A stretch of 64,000 nucleotides of DNA from Luscinia megarhynchos (Eukaryota; Chordata; Aves; Passeriformes; Turdidae). The stretch covers positions 13,301,983 through 13,365,982 of the forward strand of contig CM067568.1 of assembly GCA_034336665.1 (NCBI GenBank), read 5' to 3'. The notes beneath the pieces are model-generated. The model made no database searches and was not told the DNA's origin. It saw only the letters and a program-made list of their open reading frames with translations. The stretch's first letter is position 1. Each line of letters begins with the position of its first letter. The position numbers and the translations under genes are program-made. Positions 27,501 through 42,500 of this stretch are shown in pieces.

Positions 27501-30500
27501 TATATCTGATATATTAAAGGAATGGTGCAAAGCATGAGAGTTTCTGTGCAAACAAACACACTTAGGCACGCATGGAAGTTATCATATAGTGGGGTTGGTG
27601 CATTGAATTAGTGTGTGTTAATAGTAAATATCATCTTACTCATACTTGATGTAGTGTTAGCGACATCAATATTGATCTGATTTATCTATTGAACAGTAAC
27701 ATGTCAAACAAAATAATTTTGGAAGTTGGAAAAACTACCCGTGAACTGAAAGGAGCTTTCAACCCAAGCTCTGGGGTCTGACTGGCCTGTGGTTCTAGGT
27801 TTCCCAAGTTCTGTTTCCAGTGCAAGTACCTGAAATGTTTAGCATGTAGTGGCAACATTAAACACAAAATGTTAATATGCTGAGGCTGTCAAAACAACAT
27901 TTTGGGGTGCTGTGCCGGGTAAGATGAGTTTGTGCAAGTAGATGTGGTGGTCTGCTGTCATTGTGCTGAGACCATGGAGCAACTATTGGTCACCCTCCGT
28001 GGGCTGCTGAATTGAGCCCCCTGCATTCTTTAACAAATGCTTCTTAGAAATATGCTTTATGAAAAGCTATTTGAATTTTAGATTATTCTAATAGCTCAGC
28101 CTTTCGAACTAGGGCTCTCTAGAGTCTGATAACCAAATGTTAGTTCACTTAGGATGAAACAAGGCTGGTGTAGAGGACTTTAAAGACATTGTGTACCTCT
28201 TGCTTCTGACTATAAATGTGTTCCTGAAAAAAAGAATGGATCTTCCTAGGCTTTACAAGTTAAGAAATGTTTCTGCACAGGCCCTTAAGAGATCAGCATA
28301 TGGAGAAGGATTTGAATAGGCCAAGAGCAAAACTAAAACCTGATGTCTGATGAGAACATGAGAAGCAGCACTTAATCTTCCATAAATTCTTCTGTTTGCC
28401 TCTCTCTCTCTCCATCACCTTGATGGGGTTCCTTCCTTTGGTGCTGTTCTGAGGTGACTGCAGTTAACAAGTCCTGCTGCTATTTCCTTGTGCTTTGGTA
28501 CAGCAAACACTTCTCACATGTTGTATTTTTAGCTTATTTTAGCCATATGCTTAGTGTATTGATGCATGTAGGGATGCAAAACTCAAGCAGTGGACCAAAC
28601 CTGTGATGGGATAAGCAGAGTCTTGGAAAATCTGGACAGTGGCTCCATGTAGGTGCAAGTTAATTTTAAGTGAACAGGAGGAAACCTGATGCTACCAGTA
28701 GCTGGAGCTGCCTGGATTTTCTAGATATTTGCTGGCCTTTTGAAAACAGTGGTGTACTGGCACTGTGATGGAAATATGAAGGAAAAGTTACATTGACAAA
28801 AAAATATGTACTGAGAAAAAACATCATGCTGCCTGCTGCTTCAGTATATGAGATATCAAATGTTAGAGATTTATCCAGTATTTCTCTAAGTCAGATTAAG
28901 ACTTTAATTGTAAAATATTCAGCATTCATTTAATGAGGAAATTAAATATCTTTTCCTTAAAAAGTAAACTCAGGCATGTACTAAAATTATATCACATGCT
29001 ATATTTAGTATAACCTATGTTTATAAAGATACCTATTCTAAAGCTATGTCAGGGCACCAGCTTTGCTGTCTTTATCAAGGAAAATATAAGTGGGTCATGT
29101 GGGAACATGGTAATGGCATTTTAATGATTGCTTGTGGATGCAGGAAATGAAATTCTATCAATTATTTATAAAACTTATATTATTTCTGAAAATGTTATTT
29201 AGATTTTAAGAGGGGTGATTCAGATACAGGCATAATATCCAATACTGCAAAGCCTTTTATGCAGAAAGAATCCACTTGCTCTCTTATGCTGCAAAGGGAA
29301 TTCAGCAAGGCCTGAACAGTAATTCAGTAGATGTGTGGTGAAAACCCTTTGGTGCTTAAAGTGCCCATAGACATAACTTGAACTGTTCTGGAAGCTCCTA
29401 AACTGGCTGGGGTTTGGGGGTGATGACATCTGGAAAAAGAGTAAGTCCAACAACACGGGTCTTTTAAGGAGCTTAGCTAAGCACCAAAATAATGCTACTG
29501 CCATGTTTCCTTGGTAATTCTGTGAAATTCTCATTCAAGCAGCGAATGCAGGAAGACTCTAGTAACAGGAAAGGCTACTTTTTGACTCTAAGATTCAGCT
29601 TGTACAGAAAAAAATGCTTGAAAAGCTGAAAAAAAAATTCTCCTTGTGGTATTTGTGGTATTATGTTGTACAGGGTTTTTTGTTTTGTTGGTTTTCTTGG
29701 TTGTGTTTTTGGCATTTTTGAGACTTGTTATGGTATTTATATATGCTGGAGCCTTCAGATTCTCAGGGAAGAAGAAACTTAGATGGTATGAGCTCAATAT
29801 GTACATTTTTTCCCCAGAGAAGTAATGGATGTGTCCTTCTTCTAGCCAACATTTCAAAACGCCTCTGTCAACGCTCCTCACGCTTGCACAGCTTTTGTCT
29901 CTCTGCTTCTCAGTGCAATGGCTGTAATCACTTGTGTGGGCTTGCAGCTGACATTCCCGTTATTGGTGGTACATTTTTCAGCGTTTGTCAGCACGGGTCG
30001 TTCCAGTGCACCTTCCAGCCCTGCCCGTCGATGTGCACGGCGTACGGGGACCGGCACTACCGCACCTTCGACGGGCTCACCTTCGACTTCCTTGGGACCT
30101 GCAAGGTCTACCTGGTTAAGGTGAGGCTTTCTGTAAAACCTCTCTGAAACTGGATTTAAGACTGCCTGTTAAAATCTGTCATTGTACTTACTTCCTGTCC
30201 AGGCATTTTAGTGAGTCCTACATCCTGGTTTTTTTCATTTTTTCTGTTGTTTAGTCTTTGAATCATACATAACATAAACATACTGAGGCTTCTGCTAATT
30301 GAGCTATGTAACAACATATATTAGTATATTTATATTAGTATATTAGCATATTTAAAAATGGACATTTGTTTGTCTTTTTTCTTCAGGGTACTTCTTCAAC
30401 CAGTCTTTCTGTCATTACAGAGAATATTGACTGCTTTAGTACTGGAATCATTTGCAGAAAAAACATTTTCATTAACGTTGGAAAGTCTTTTTTAGTATTT

Positions 30501-33500
30501 GATGATGAAACTGGAAATCCAGTAAGTTTCAGTTCTTACTGCTGATCAAAAAGCAGTATATGTACTTCTCTGGGTGTTTCTTCCTTTCATAAGCAAAAAC
30601 TTGCTGTGCCACTTCACTAGCAGAGGTGTAAATATCTTAACAGTGGATGCTGATCACATCTGGATTCTTCAATGGAAACCTCAAAATCTTGTCCATATTT
30701 GACAAAAATTTTAGATTAGCTAATTGTGTAGCTCTTTTATTTAGACTTAATTCTTGTTTAAGGTCTTAGGAGAAATACAGGTGTTTTGAAGTCAGTAGGA
30801 GTTTTGCTATTAATTCCATTAGAACTTAGAGCTTAGTCAGGTCTGGAATGTATAGAAGGAATATTTCTATACAGTTAAAAAAATCCAGCAAATTACAGCC
30901 CATAGTATATCCTCCACAGCCTGAATTTCATTTTTGTTTTGGCTAGACTGCAAACTCTATTCTGTAATTGTTTAGTATTTTAGCATATTAGTAATTACAG
31001 TATAAACAGTACTATTTACAGGTCATAGACTGAGTACAGAAAGGAATTTTGAGATATAATGTGTAATTAAACCAGGCATGTCAGTCTATGCTACAAATAA
31101 GTTGCAGTCTGATTGTTAGGAGATGGAGAGAAAAATGTTTTACGTAAATAACATTGTAATCTGCAGAAGTATTTGGACAATTTCTTATTTCCAGAGGCTG
31201 TTTCATGCATCGTTTTTTCCTATCCATATTCAAAAAAGCATGTGACTGAGACAGAATTACTTATAATTAAGTGAAAATCATAATTAGGAGCCATAAGACT
31301 ACTCACCTCCCAGATGAATCATTAATATTCTCATCTTCAGTCCATTACCCATCCTGTAAATTTGACATAAAATCAACTTTTAAAATTGGAAAATCTTAAA
31401 AATACAATACAATTCACATTCAAAGTCCAGGCCCCTTTTGCTTAAGCATTCTCCCTCTGTGGCCTTCTGTTTTTGGATGTGTCTGAGAACCATGTTAATT
31501 TTAGTTAGGTGTTTCATTTCCTGTCAAGTGAACATTTTATGAAGATATGATTTCCATTATAAGCTGCCTTGTTTTATTTTGAACAGAGTTTATCTAGTTA
31601 CATAGATGGCCTGCAAAAAATGCAGTTATGGAAAGCTGGATTTTTCACTGTTGTTCATTTTCCTGATGAACATATCACCATTCTTTGGGATCAGAGAACA
31701 ACAGTTCATGTGCAGATGGGTCATCAGTGGCAGGTAGGTGGAAGTCAACATTTATTGCCATTTCTTTGAGGTGTTTATGTAAATTTTGTTAAATAAGACA
31801 TAATTATTCAGAGATATAGTGTCAGAAATAAATTAAAGAAGCATTCAGCTACCTTGTCAATGAAAATATTCATTCTCTTTTTTTTTTTTTTTTTTTAGTT
31901 ACTCTTTTATGTATAATTTCTGTAACAACAGAGACAAACATCTCTGGGTAAAGCTCTCCTTCATACTCATTCCTGACATGACTGAAGCAGATGTTATTTT
32001 GCTGAGGCTTAAAAAACCACATAACCAGCTAACAGCTCCCTTCTCTGAACAAAAAGATCTCCTTTTTTAAAGGCTTGGGGGTACATAACTGAAAAGACAT
32101 AATAATGACATTGCCAAAATAAAATATCCTTCATAGCTTTGCTGCTGAATTCTCTTGACTGAAATTTAGCTGAAAAAGGATCAAAAAGTGACATTTATGA
32201 TTAAACAGCTGAAGATGCAAATTTTGAAAATGGTCATAACTGATAGTATTTCATCTTGTGAGAATACATTTTATATGTGTGTGTATATGATTTTTTTCTT
32301 CTCAGGGAGAATTGACTGGATTATGTGGAAATTTTGATTTGAAGACAGTAAATGAACTGAGGACTCCAGATAATTTTGAATTAACAAACTCACAAGAGTT
32401 TGGAAACAGTTGGACAGCTGTAGAGGTACATGGCAAAAAGAGAATGTGCTTGCTAGTGTATTTTGCTAGTAGATTTTTTTTCTGTTATATCATTAAATTA
32501 ATCTAAAATGAAGTCAGAAGTTCATTCCTGGCAATACCAGTCAGGCAGCAATACAAATGACAATATCAGTAGTTCTTAAAGATGTAATAATCTGCTAAAG
32601 AAAAGAAAATAATCACCTTTTTTTGCTGCAGAGTGTTACAGAAAAAAGAAAAATGCTGTAACAACATCTTGAATGGTATTGATTACAGTTGAACAGTAGA
32701 GGGTTTTTTTATAATGGAAGAATTTTGATTTCACTTTAGAGTGTGTTGACAGTTTAACTGACTTTTTTCATAGCTGGGAAACATTTAACTGTGCAACCAT
32801 AGCAATGGAAAGAAAAAATTCTGTATGCTGTGGAGTTAGAAATAGAGCTTTTTCTAAGGCAATATTTCTAGTGGTTCTAGTGTTCTAGTGGTACCTTCCT
32901 AGTAGTTGGGGTAAAAAGATCTCATTTCTGACACTCCTAATGCACACTGAGTGATCTTTGTCATTTAAGTGAGAATGTTCAGGTGCAAGTGCTGAAGGTT
33001 GGGCCTATCTGGCACCTCTGGTTAAAAGTACCTGTTTGTTATTCTGCTGCTTTCAGACCACTGAAACGTTTCTTCAAATTGTGTAATTTTCTTTTTCTTC
33101 TTCATTAGCATTAGCTTTTAATTCTGTATCTTAGCCCTGCTTTAGTTTTATAAATGATGCATTCGTTTCACATTTTTCGTCTCCCTAAAAAAGTAAAAAG
33201 CACAAAAATGTACTTTGCAAGTTAAAGACACAGAGTGGTTATGAAAAAAGCTTTCTCATCTTCCTTTTGCTTCCTGGTTTAGTGTGTTGACAGCTCTGAC
33301 ATTCGAAATCCATGCAGTTTGAACCCCCTTAGAGAGCCATTTGCCAAGAAGGAATGTGGGATACTGCTAAGTGAAGCATTTGAAGCTTGCCATCCAGTGG
33401 TGAGTTGTAGTCCTGTATATAAACAAGTGAAAGTTAAAATCACACCAGAGAGAAATGTTCCTCTTCAACATGAAGCACTTTGTAATTAATGAAGACAAAA

Positions 33501-36500
33501 ATACACCCAATTTGGGATCTTTTCTTTTCAATCACAAGCATTATTTGTGTAAGCTCAACTACTTGCTTGTTTTTCATGAAACATGTTACATGGCATGCAC
33601 ATTTTTCATGCATGTATAAATAAATGTATTAAATAGGTAGATGGGAAGAACTCATTCCTAGAAAACTTACTTAAATGTCAATCTGTGTAGAATTCATAAC
33701 ATTTCAGTAAGCAAATTAACATTGGCAGTTTTCTTTGAAGTTTTGTCACTTAAGACTTGAAGATACTGTAAGGAAAAATGCAAAATTCTTATGTGAAATT
33801 CATAATATGAAGAGAATATGAATTACATGAAAAGAAGAGCTTTCTGTCTGATTTCTTACATTTTACATGTATCTGATTTGCTTAAAATTTCTGCATTTTA
33901 ATGATTTGTGATCAGTTTAGTCTTATTTCATAAGGTTTTTCACAGTTTATTAGGGCTTAAATACTACAAAGCAATACAAAACACAGGCCCAAGTAAATAT
34001 CTTAATGTGCCTGTTCTTAATGGGTCATTGATTTGATTGTTGCTAAGTGAGATTTTATGGTGTTTCCAATGGACATTTTTTCTCATGTTTCAGGAAGGAC
34101 TGGGAGTGAAATCTTTAATACTTGTGGGTTTGATGTATTGCCTTTTGAAAGAGCCATAGCTTTGTGTGGAGGTGTTGGTTGGTGGTTTTCACAGCAGTGC
34201 TTCTGATAAGCTGTGTTTTCATTTCCAGATTGACGTCACCTGGTTTTACTCCAACTGCTTGACAGACACCTGTGGCTGTAACCAAGGTGGTGACTGTGAG
34301 TGTTTCTGTACCAGTGTCTCAGCATATGCCCACCAGTGCTGCCAGCAGGGAGTTGCTGTGGACTGGAGGTCTCCCAGAGTGTGTCGTAAGTTTGTTTAAC
34401 CAGCACTGCCAAGGGCTGCCACTGCATTCGTGGGAGCCAGACCTGGAAAATCAGGAACACCAGGTTACCTGGGGCCATGAATTGAACCTAAGCCTCACTG
34501 ATAGCAAGATGAGTTGGTGCCTCTCACTCTGGTCTTTCTAATCTAGCTGGGTTATGTGCTTTTTCTGTGTTTGTGAATGATGCTTTTCTCCTTTTAATCC
34601 CTTGTCCTGTGATGTGAAATGAGAAGTTGTGGGAAGTCTGTATTAGGGTACAGCATCTCTCAAACCAAAGGTGCAAAGTTAACAGCTCAAGTGATTTCCA
34701 TCTTCAGGACAACTTTACTTAATAAGATCAAGTAAGCATGCATGCCTTATTAGAGCCCCCAGAGCAAGTGTGAAATATAAAGCTCTTCTGAAGAAAAACA
34801 AATAAGTTTTTAAGCAGGGCATAGTCATTACCTTAGAACCTACAAAAAAAATCTGAGGCCTTCTGTTCAAACACCTAGTGAAAATGCCTGACAGGAGGCT
34901 GTGATTTCCCCAGAGATGTGATAAAAGAAGGGGAGATGCAAAGAATGGAAGGAAACAAGCACTTTTCTAACTTTGCAGTTGCACAGAAAGAGTATGCAGA
35001 TTGCTCAGGGTCCCACAGCAAGCTGGCCACTACTCTTAACTTTTGATGGAAAAGGTATGTTTTAATGTGAAGCTCAGTCATAGCCACTAGAGGTCACAAA
35101 AAGACAGCTGTAGGTATATAAGTTTAGTATTTCCTGCTGGGAAGCAATTCTTTCTTTAAATCTTTGTAGTTTAAATCAGTATTTTATCTAAAATACAGCA
35201 AATATTTGGCAATAACTTCCTAATAAGTGTTTATGTGTGATGTAATTTGGCCAAGCATTTGGCTCACATCTTAATCATAGCAGGGAATAGAAAATCTGTA
35301 GAATGCCTGTAACTGCATCGTTTTTCTTTTTCTTTTTTTAGCTTATGATTGTGAATATTTCAACAAAGGTAAGTTCTAAAGGAAATAACAAAATATCAAT
35401 AGAATCTTGGGGTTTTTTAATTTAAGTCTTAGAATTTTTCTATAAAAATAATTGCATTAATGAAAACATTTGTTCATGTTATGTTTTTCAACTAGCCAAG
35501 ATTCTGTTTTGCTGCTTTATTTTGCTTTTTCAAAGGCTTTTAATTTCTTATAGTTTTTACTCCTGGACCTCTCCCAAAACCACGTGTCTAACTAATTTTC
35601 TTTGCAGTGATGCATGCTGATTAACAATTAAATCGTTAAGCAATTAATAGAATATCAACTGAAAAGTGCTAGTGGTGCTACTTGCTTAAGGCACAGTGCA
35701 GGGCAAGGCTGAACAAACCCCAGTGGGTTGTTATATCACTCACAGGCTCCTCCAGAGGGAGGCAGCTTTTCAGCTATGGCAACTTTTCTGTCCCCACATG
35801 GGGAGCAACTCCTTTTAGGTCTGTCTGACCTAGGCTCAAGCTCCTGGGTGTCCAGCATTGCTGCTGCACTGGAGTGGCAGCCAGCCAGGAGTGCAAACCT
35901 TGCAGGAGGTGCTAGACCATACCTGGAGCCTGCACTGGGTGCTCTAGTGCTGTGTTAGCTCTAGAATCTATATTCAGACTATTTTCACATTGCCCTGCCC
36001 ATGTCTGCAAGTCAGATGTGCACACAAGCCAGCCTGGTGTGAGCCTGCTATTCATGCAATAACTTTTTATCAAGCTCTATCCATATGGCATGGAATATTT
36101 TGGTCTTCTGATTGATACTGCAGCAGCTCACTCCTGGAAAATTATCAGAAAGGGTCCAGGTTTAAATTAGGACAGACTTATGCACTGTGCCAGGCCCAAA
36201 TAATATGGCCAAGAAATTTGTTTTTCTCACACTGTTTTCCGAAAAGATTTTGATTGGTGTCAAATCACTAATGCATGGGAATTTTATCTAAATCACCATC
36301 TAAGACTTTAATTTAAATAAAGATTAGTTGAATATATGAGGTGATTGAAGGTTTTAAGTTTTCTTTTTGGTTTGTTTCATAGAAGAAATATGATCTGATA
36401 ATAGATAATCTTAGTGCAGGTAGACTGAAAGTGCATTTGTGGTGATGGTGATATGCTAGCACATACTTTCAAGGTGTTAGTACCTTTATTTGTTAGAGTT

Positions 36501-39500
36501 CTCACTGACAGAAATTAGTGGACATTTGGGCACGTGACCAGCCTTGCAATAAATGTGGTTATTGTATACTTCTTACTTTGTATTTTTGTACTCTTTGCTA
36601 ATCCAACTTACCAGTATTCAATATATAATGTTTCAGAGCTGTCAGTGGGCAAAAAAAAAATCATCTCCATGCTGAATATTTTCTTGTCTACATAAACTAT
36701 GGTAGGATGATGCAGAAATACTTAGTTTTGGAGACAGGCAGGTTAAGACATTCTTAGACCAGAAATAGGTTTTTTCTGTGTGACATTGTGATGAACTCAG
36801 AGTGAAATAGGTCCAGTCCTACTAGAAGCAGAAGCTTTTTGTCTTTGGACAAGACAAATCATCAACTGGTGGCTGTGGTCTCAACATTTGGATTGGCCTG
36901 TGATGGGATACTTGAACATAAAATATTTCCATAGTACTGGATGCTTTAAGTAGTAATTTAAAACATGTTTTTTCAACTCCCTGTGCTGAAGGTAAGGAGG
37001 TGTCTTTGCACATGTTAAGGTGTGCACAGGCTTGTGTTCTAACTGGCCACCTTTTCATGCCATTAGAATCTAAAGCTCTACTTGTAATGCATCTTTAGGA
37101 TTTCAAAACTCTTAATAAATTTTAAACTTTTGGAGAATCAGAATGTGAAGGTAGGCTGCGAATTGCAGTCCAAACTTCTTACCTGTTGGAACAGATTTTG
37201 AGTCAATGCCATTAACTTCCCAGATGTGTGCTTGCCATGTCCTGGCTTCTGGGTAAAATTGTAATGAGGTGAACTGCTCAGGTGAGGCATACAATGCCTA
37301 ATTTTAGCAGAGAACTTTACAAAAATAGTTTCAAACTTTAAAAATAAACTTTAAACTATATTTTTCTGCAGTAAAGTTTGATCTAAATGAGAAAGTGTGG
37401 CATTTTAAGGTTTGTAACATAACTTTGCATGCTTTTGGCTTTTTTAACTTATAGATAAAATGACTGTTCCTTTCTTATAATGCTGATTTCTTCCTGTCTT
37501 ATTTCACAGTGGTTATGTTTATATCTTTACTGTTCAAAGAGTTTTTTGATGCTTGTTGACAAACTTTTATTCTCTCATGCTTTGGACATTAATAAAATAG
37601 GTTTTAAAGAGTAGTAAGAAGTCTATAAATAGTTTGACCATACAAATAAGTAGTTTATAAGGATCCTAAATCAAATGACCTAGGGTTCAGCTAACCTCAA
37701 TGAAGTGATTATGAAACCAAAAGCATATGAGAAGGGATGAAAAGGAGAAGCTAGTTATGAATCTTGAAAATTGGAAGTAGGTATTTTCAAGAGTTTTCAG
37801 AACATATAATTCCTAAAAAAGGTTTGTTTTGGTTTTCACTCAAGTTTAGTGCATAGCACCTAGATCTATTTTCAGGGTGGTGAGATGTGTTTTTCTTCAT
37901 GTACTCTGCCCTAATGTTTAGAGCTCAAGCATTTGTGACACTTGGCATGAAAAATAATTGTTTGTTTCTCCACAGCTCTGGGAAAAGGCCCATACAAACT
38001 GGTCAGCTATTTGGATGGAAAACTTGTAATAGCAGCAAAATTGGTGGATGGTGTTGTTTACCCTGTGAAAGAAGATGATATTGTTCCTGGGCATGTAGTG
38101 AGCTTTATGCTGACTTCAGGACTTTATAAACCCAAAGCACATGGTAAAGTCATATCAACCTAGCATCTTAAATAAGGCAGAGCAAACTCTGCCCTTGTCT
38201 TTAAGAATAGACCTGGGTCAAAAGAACCATCTTTGCTTTTCAGTCCAGTTGAATGTGCACTTTAATGTCTGCCAAAATTTTCTTTGGGTTTTAGACTGTA
38301 GCTTTGTAAACAGTTGAAAAGCAGCTGCCTTCAGAAGCACCAAACTGGTATTGCAGCCCAGTACTCAATGTGTGTTGCTCCCTTTACTCTCTTCTGGTGG
38401 AAGTGGGAAAGAATGGGAGAGAAATGCTATAAGAAAAGTGCTCCCCACTTCCCTTGCTCTGCCACCATCACTCATTGTCTGCCCACACACAGAGAAATGC
38501 CCTTTGGCACTAACTGAGCTCTTTATGGGTGAGTGCTGCAAATTTGTCTCCTTTGGGCCCCAACTTAAGCTTCCCCTGAAGGAAACTTCCTTTTTCATCA
38601 GATGAAAAATGTATTACACACCTCCAGACATGTGCAGAAAGCTACAAGAGTGTAACCAGCATTTGTGATGTTAATTAAATGCTGAAGCTGTCTGCATGCA
38701 CAGCTTTAATACCCACAGAGCACTTGGGTATCAATGGTTTTACTGACCAGAGTCCCCCACTGAGCTCTTTGGACAGGCTGAAGGTGACTGTCTTTGTGTA
38801 GTCAAAAGAGGAGTATGGATCACTCAAAGAAATGATAAACATTTGATTACTAATACTGCAGTCTGTAGAACTGACACAGGAGCTCATGTAACAGAATAAC
38901 TGGGGACAGATTTATTAGTCATACTTTTGAGGCACTTGTACATTGTGTTCAACTTATGTTTGGAAAGGGAAGGTCAGTCCTACTGTTCTATTCCCCTGTA
39001 AAAATCTCTGGCTCAGAATTTAACCTAGCAAATAGAATTTGTGCCTTATGGTCCAGTTTGAGCAATTGGCACTTTCATTTGGTCGTGAGGAATTTGCACA
39101 GTCGGTGTGATGTGGCATTGTAGGACATTCTTGACAAAATGCATGTCTTATCAGATTCAGGCACTTTCTGGATAATGGAGAGTTTGGGGCATTAATGCAC
39201 TGATTGGCTATAGAGCAGGTGTTAAAAATCACACTGACTGTCCTTTGTTACTTAGCAAAGATCTACTTGCTACAGCCAATTCATAAAAAGGCATTCACTA
39301 TTACTGCTAGGTTTTTCAGATTATCTGAATCTTTTATGCTCAGAAAACAAGGTGGTCTTCCAGAAGTGTTACACCAGAATGTGATAATATATCCTTTTAA
39401 TAGAGATCATTTGTTTTCTAAGCTTTTTTTTTTTTTTTTGAGAAATGCTACCCAGTCCTGGAGGGTTAGTTGATTTTACAGTAGATTAATGGCTGTTTTC

Positions 39501-42500
39501 AAGAGACTAGCAGAGTTTACAGCAAAATAGAATGAAGTAATTCTGTGAGCAACAGATGCCTGTAACAGGCTTAAGATCTGATGCCCTGCAATTGGCTGTA
39601 CAGAGGCTGCTTGAAATCAGAAGTATTGCAGGGTAAGGTATCATGAAGGAACATTTGCCAGAAAAAAAGACTTTGCTGTAACATTCTTAGAGAGCTGAAT
39701 GCAAAATACAGGTTTTTAATTTATTTTTAATGAAAGGCTGAGCTTTTAAGCTATCCATTCCTAAAGGCCAATGTTACATTTTAAAGCTAGTTAGATGGAG
39801 TTAAAGTTTTTATTAAATAAATGGCTTAGTAAAGACTGTAAATTAAGTTCTGCTTGACTGCAGGGCTATATTCCTTTATCCTGGTGTGGGCAAATGTCTC
39901 AATCTCTTTGTATTCCTGTTGGAATCTGTAGAGTATTTAGAAAACTAAATAACCATCACAATCTAGCACTCTGCAATCCATACATAGTGTATTTTCTTAC
40001 AAGATTCAGGCTGTTTCTACCGGTAAGGCCAAAGTCAATTTTCATTTCTCATGCTACTAAGTAACAGTAGTGGTACATCAGAATGAACTTGGTTTATTAT
40101 GCAAAACCAGCAAATAAAATAAGTTCTGTGTGCTTTCTTCATCTTTTTTTTTTTTTTCAGATTCCAGCTTGATTTCATTTGAAACAGCTGAGAGACCAAA
40201 TTATTTTCTTCAGCTGGCCTCCAATAATACTCTTGTTGTTTCTAAATGGAAAAAAATGGAAGATTTTCACAACAGATCTACGTTTGTCATTCACAAGAAT
40301 ACATGGCTTTCGGGGTACAGTTCCTTTGAGTCATTTGCAAAACCAGGATACTTCATCCATGTTTCAGCCTCTTCAGTAGAGCTTTTGAAGTACCATCATT
40401 CAGATGAGTTCAGACTGTCAACCCTTTTTAAACTTGTAGGTAGGTAATTATACTTGAATGTTATGAACAAGTTTTCTCCCTGTGCAAATCCAGGCTAAAT
40501 GGTGGCAAATTTTCAGAGGTGATGAGATTGCTTATCCCTCCCCTATGTTACTGGGACCTGTGGCAACTCCAGGACATCCAGGCTCAAAACACTTTTCCCT
40601 GGGTATTGTAGTGAATATGAGATTGTTTTCTTGTGAAAAACCATTAAATACCTTAATGCACAGTTTTGTTTTATTTGCCAAATGGGTTTGGAAATACATA
40701 TCCTAGTGTATAGTTTCTGGGCAATACTTGCTGTGGAGATGGTAAGAAAATTCCTTAGGAGTAGAACATTCATACTCACAAATAATGGATTCACAAAGGG
40801 AATAGCAAAGAGCAGATCTCTAAAAGTTGAGGTGTGTGGACAGCATTTTCTCTCCTTTGCCTGCTGCCAAGAGAGCTTTCTGTCCAGTTAATTTTCATTG
40901 CTAACCTTGTGCCTCCTTAGGAGTAATGCCATCAGTGCTAAGGACATGGCCTGTAGGTTACACCTTTCAAACCTCATTTTCTCCTGCAAACACCTTGACT
41001 TTTATCCACTACCCACTCAGAGATGCTGTGTCTGTTGGGATGTTGCCTGCTAGTGTTTCAGTCATCATCTATTTGGAGGTATTCAGCCCTTCTTGGGGAT
41101 CCAGATGTTCATTTCCCTAATTTCTGAACAGATACAGCTTTTGAATACAGAACAGACTGCTGTGAGATTCCCATTCCCATCATAGCTCCGTTCCACTGAG
41201 ACATTAGGACCAGAAATGGAGAAGATATTCACTTCATAGGAGCTGGCTGCAGATGTTGCTCCTACAAGAGCTGATTGCAAAAACACACAAAAAAATCATG
41301 TCAGTTAAGCTATTTCTCTTTTTTTTTTCCTAAGACCAGTAAGGAAAAGAATAATAATTGCAGTTTTTACATATTCTTAAACAAGGGGAACCATGCAATG
41401 AAATAAAGATGGCCTTGGAGGTCAGGAAAAACATACAAGTTCTATTGGTGTGTAAAATAAAGCAAAGCAGATTCTTCATGTAACTACTCTTTGCTTTAGC
41501 TTTTACTTGCCTTAACACATTAGATACATCAAACACGTTCATTTATGAAATTCAGTGACAGCAGTTACTTGCTGACCAAGTGTAGTGTCTATAATTCCAA
41601 AGTTACTGCAAGTGATTGTTTTATTGTCTGTAGTTTTTAATGTATTATTTCTTTATTTATTTAGCAAAAGTATTATAATAGGTGTTCCTGGCAATACCAT
41701 GTTTTAAAAGAATTTAAATATCTGAAACTGAATTGTTTTACAAGCAAAGAAGGAAAACAAAATACTGTATCAAATAAAGTGTGGCCTGGCTGTGTTTTAC
41801 AGTGACCATGTTGAATTCTGGCACAGACAAACCTAAAGCAACCTCTGATTTCTGTGACAGAAGAGGGCAACTGTATGCCTCGTGGAGCTTCTTGTTATCA
41901 AAACACTGAATTAAAGTGTTAATGGTGTCATTGTGAATCTGCCCCTGCTTTGCAGTCCATTATGCTGACAGCCTAATGCAGCTGTTGACTGGCACACTCC
42001 AACTTCAGAAAAATGACAGATTTTGTCATTGCCAAATGCCTGTTGCCTCTTGACAAATTCTTGTAATCACAGAGCTGTTGAGGTTTTTGAATGGCAGAAT
42101 TGGAGGGCTGATGCTATTACCAGGATGTTCGTACAGCATTTCAGGCTAAGAACTTTTTCTGGGACATAACAAAAATATCTCCTTAGTCTTTTGTCTTTGA
42201 GGGAGGAATGAAGAAGGTTAAAGCATGTTCCAATTCTCAGTGGTCGTCCATTAACACAGAATGGTGTGTCTTTTCAAGTGTGAAGTCTTTACCCTCCAGT
42301 CATTATACCAAAAAATCCTATTTATGCCGATGGAAAACTAAAACAATTTACCTCAGCAAGTGGGATCGGATCAAATGATCAAGAGGTATTTCATTAATCA
42401 CCACATCCGAGGGCTTGGGTTTCAGAGTTTTATAAGCAGAGGAGCATAGGGCTCCAATCTTTCTCCAGTGTACTTTCACAAGGGCCAGCCTGCTGATGTC

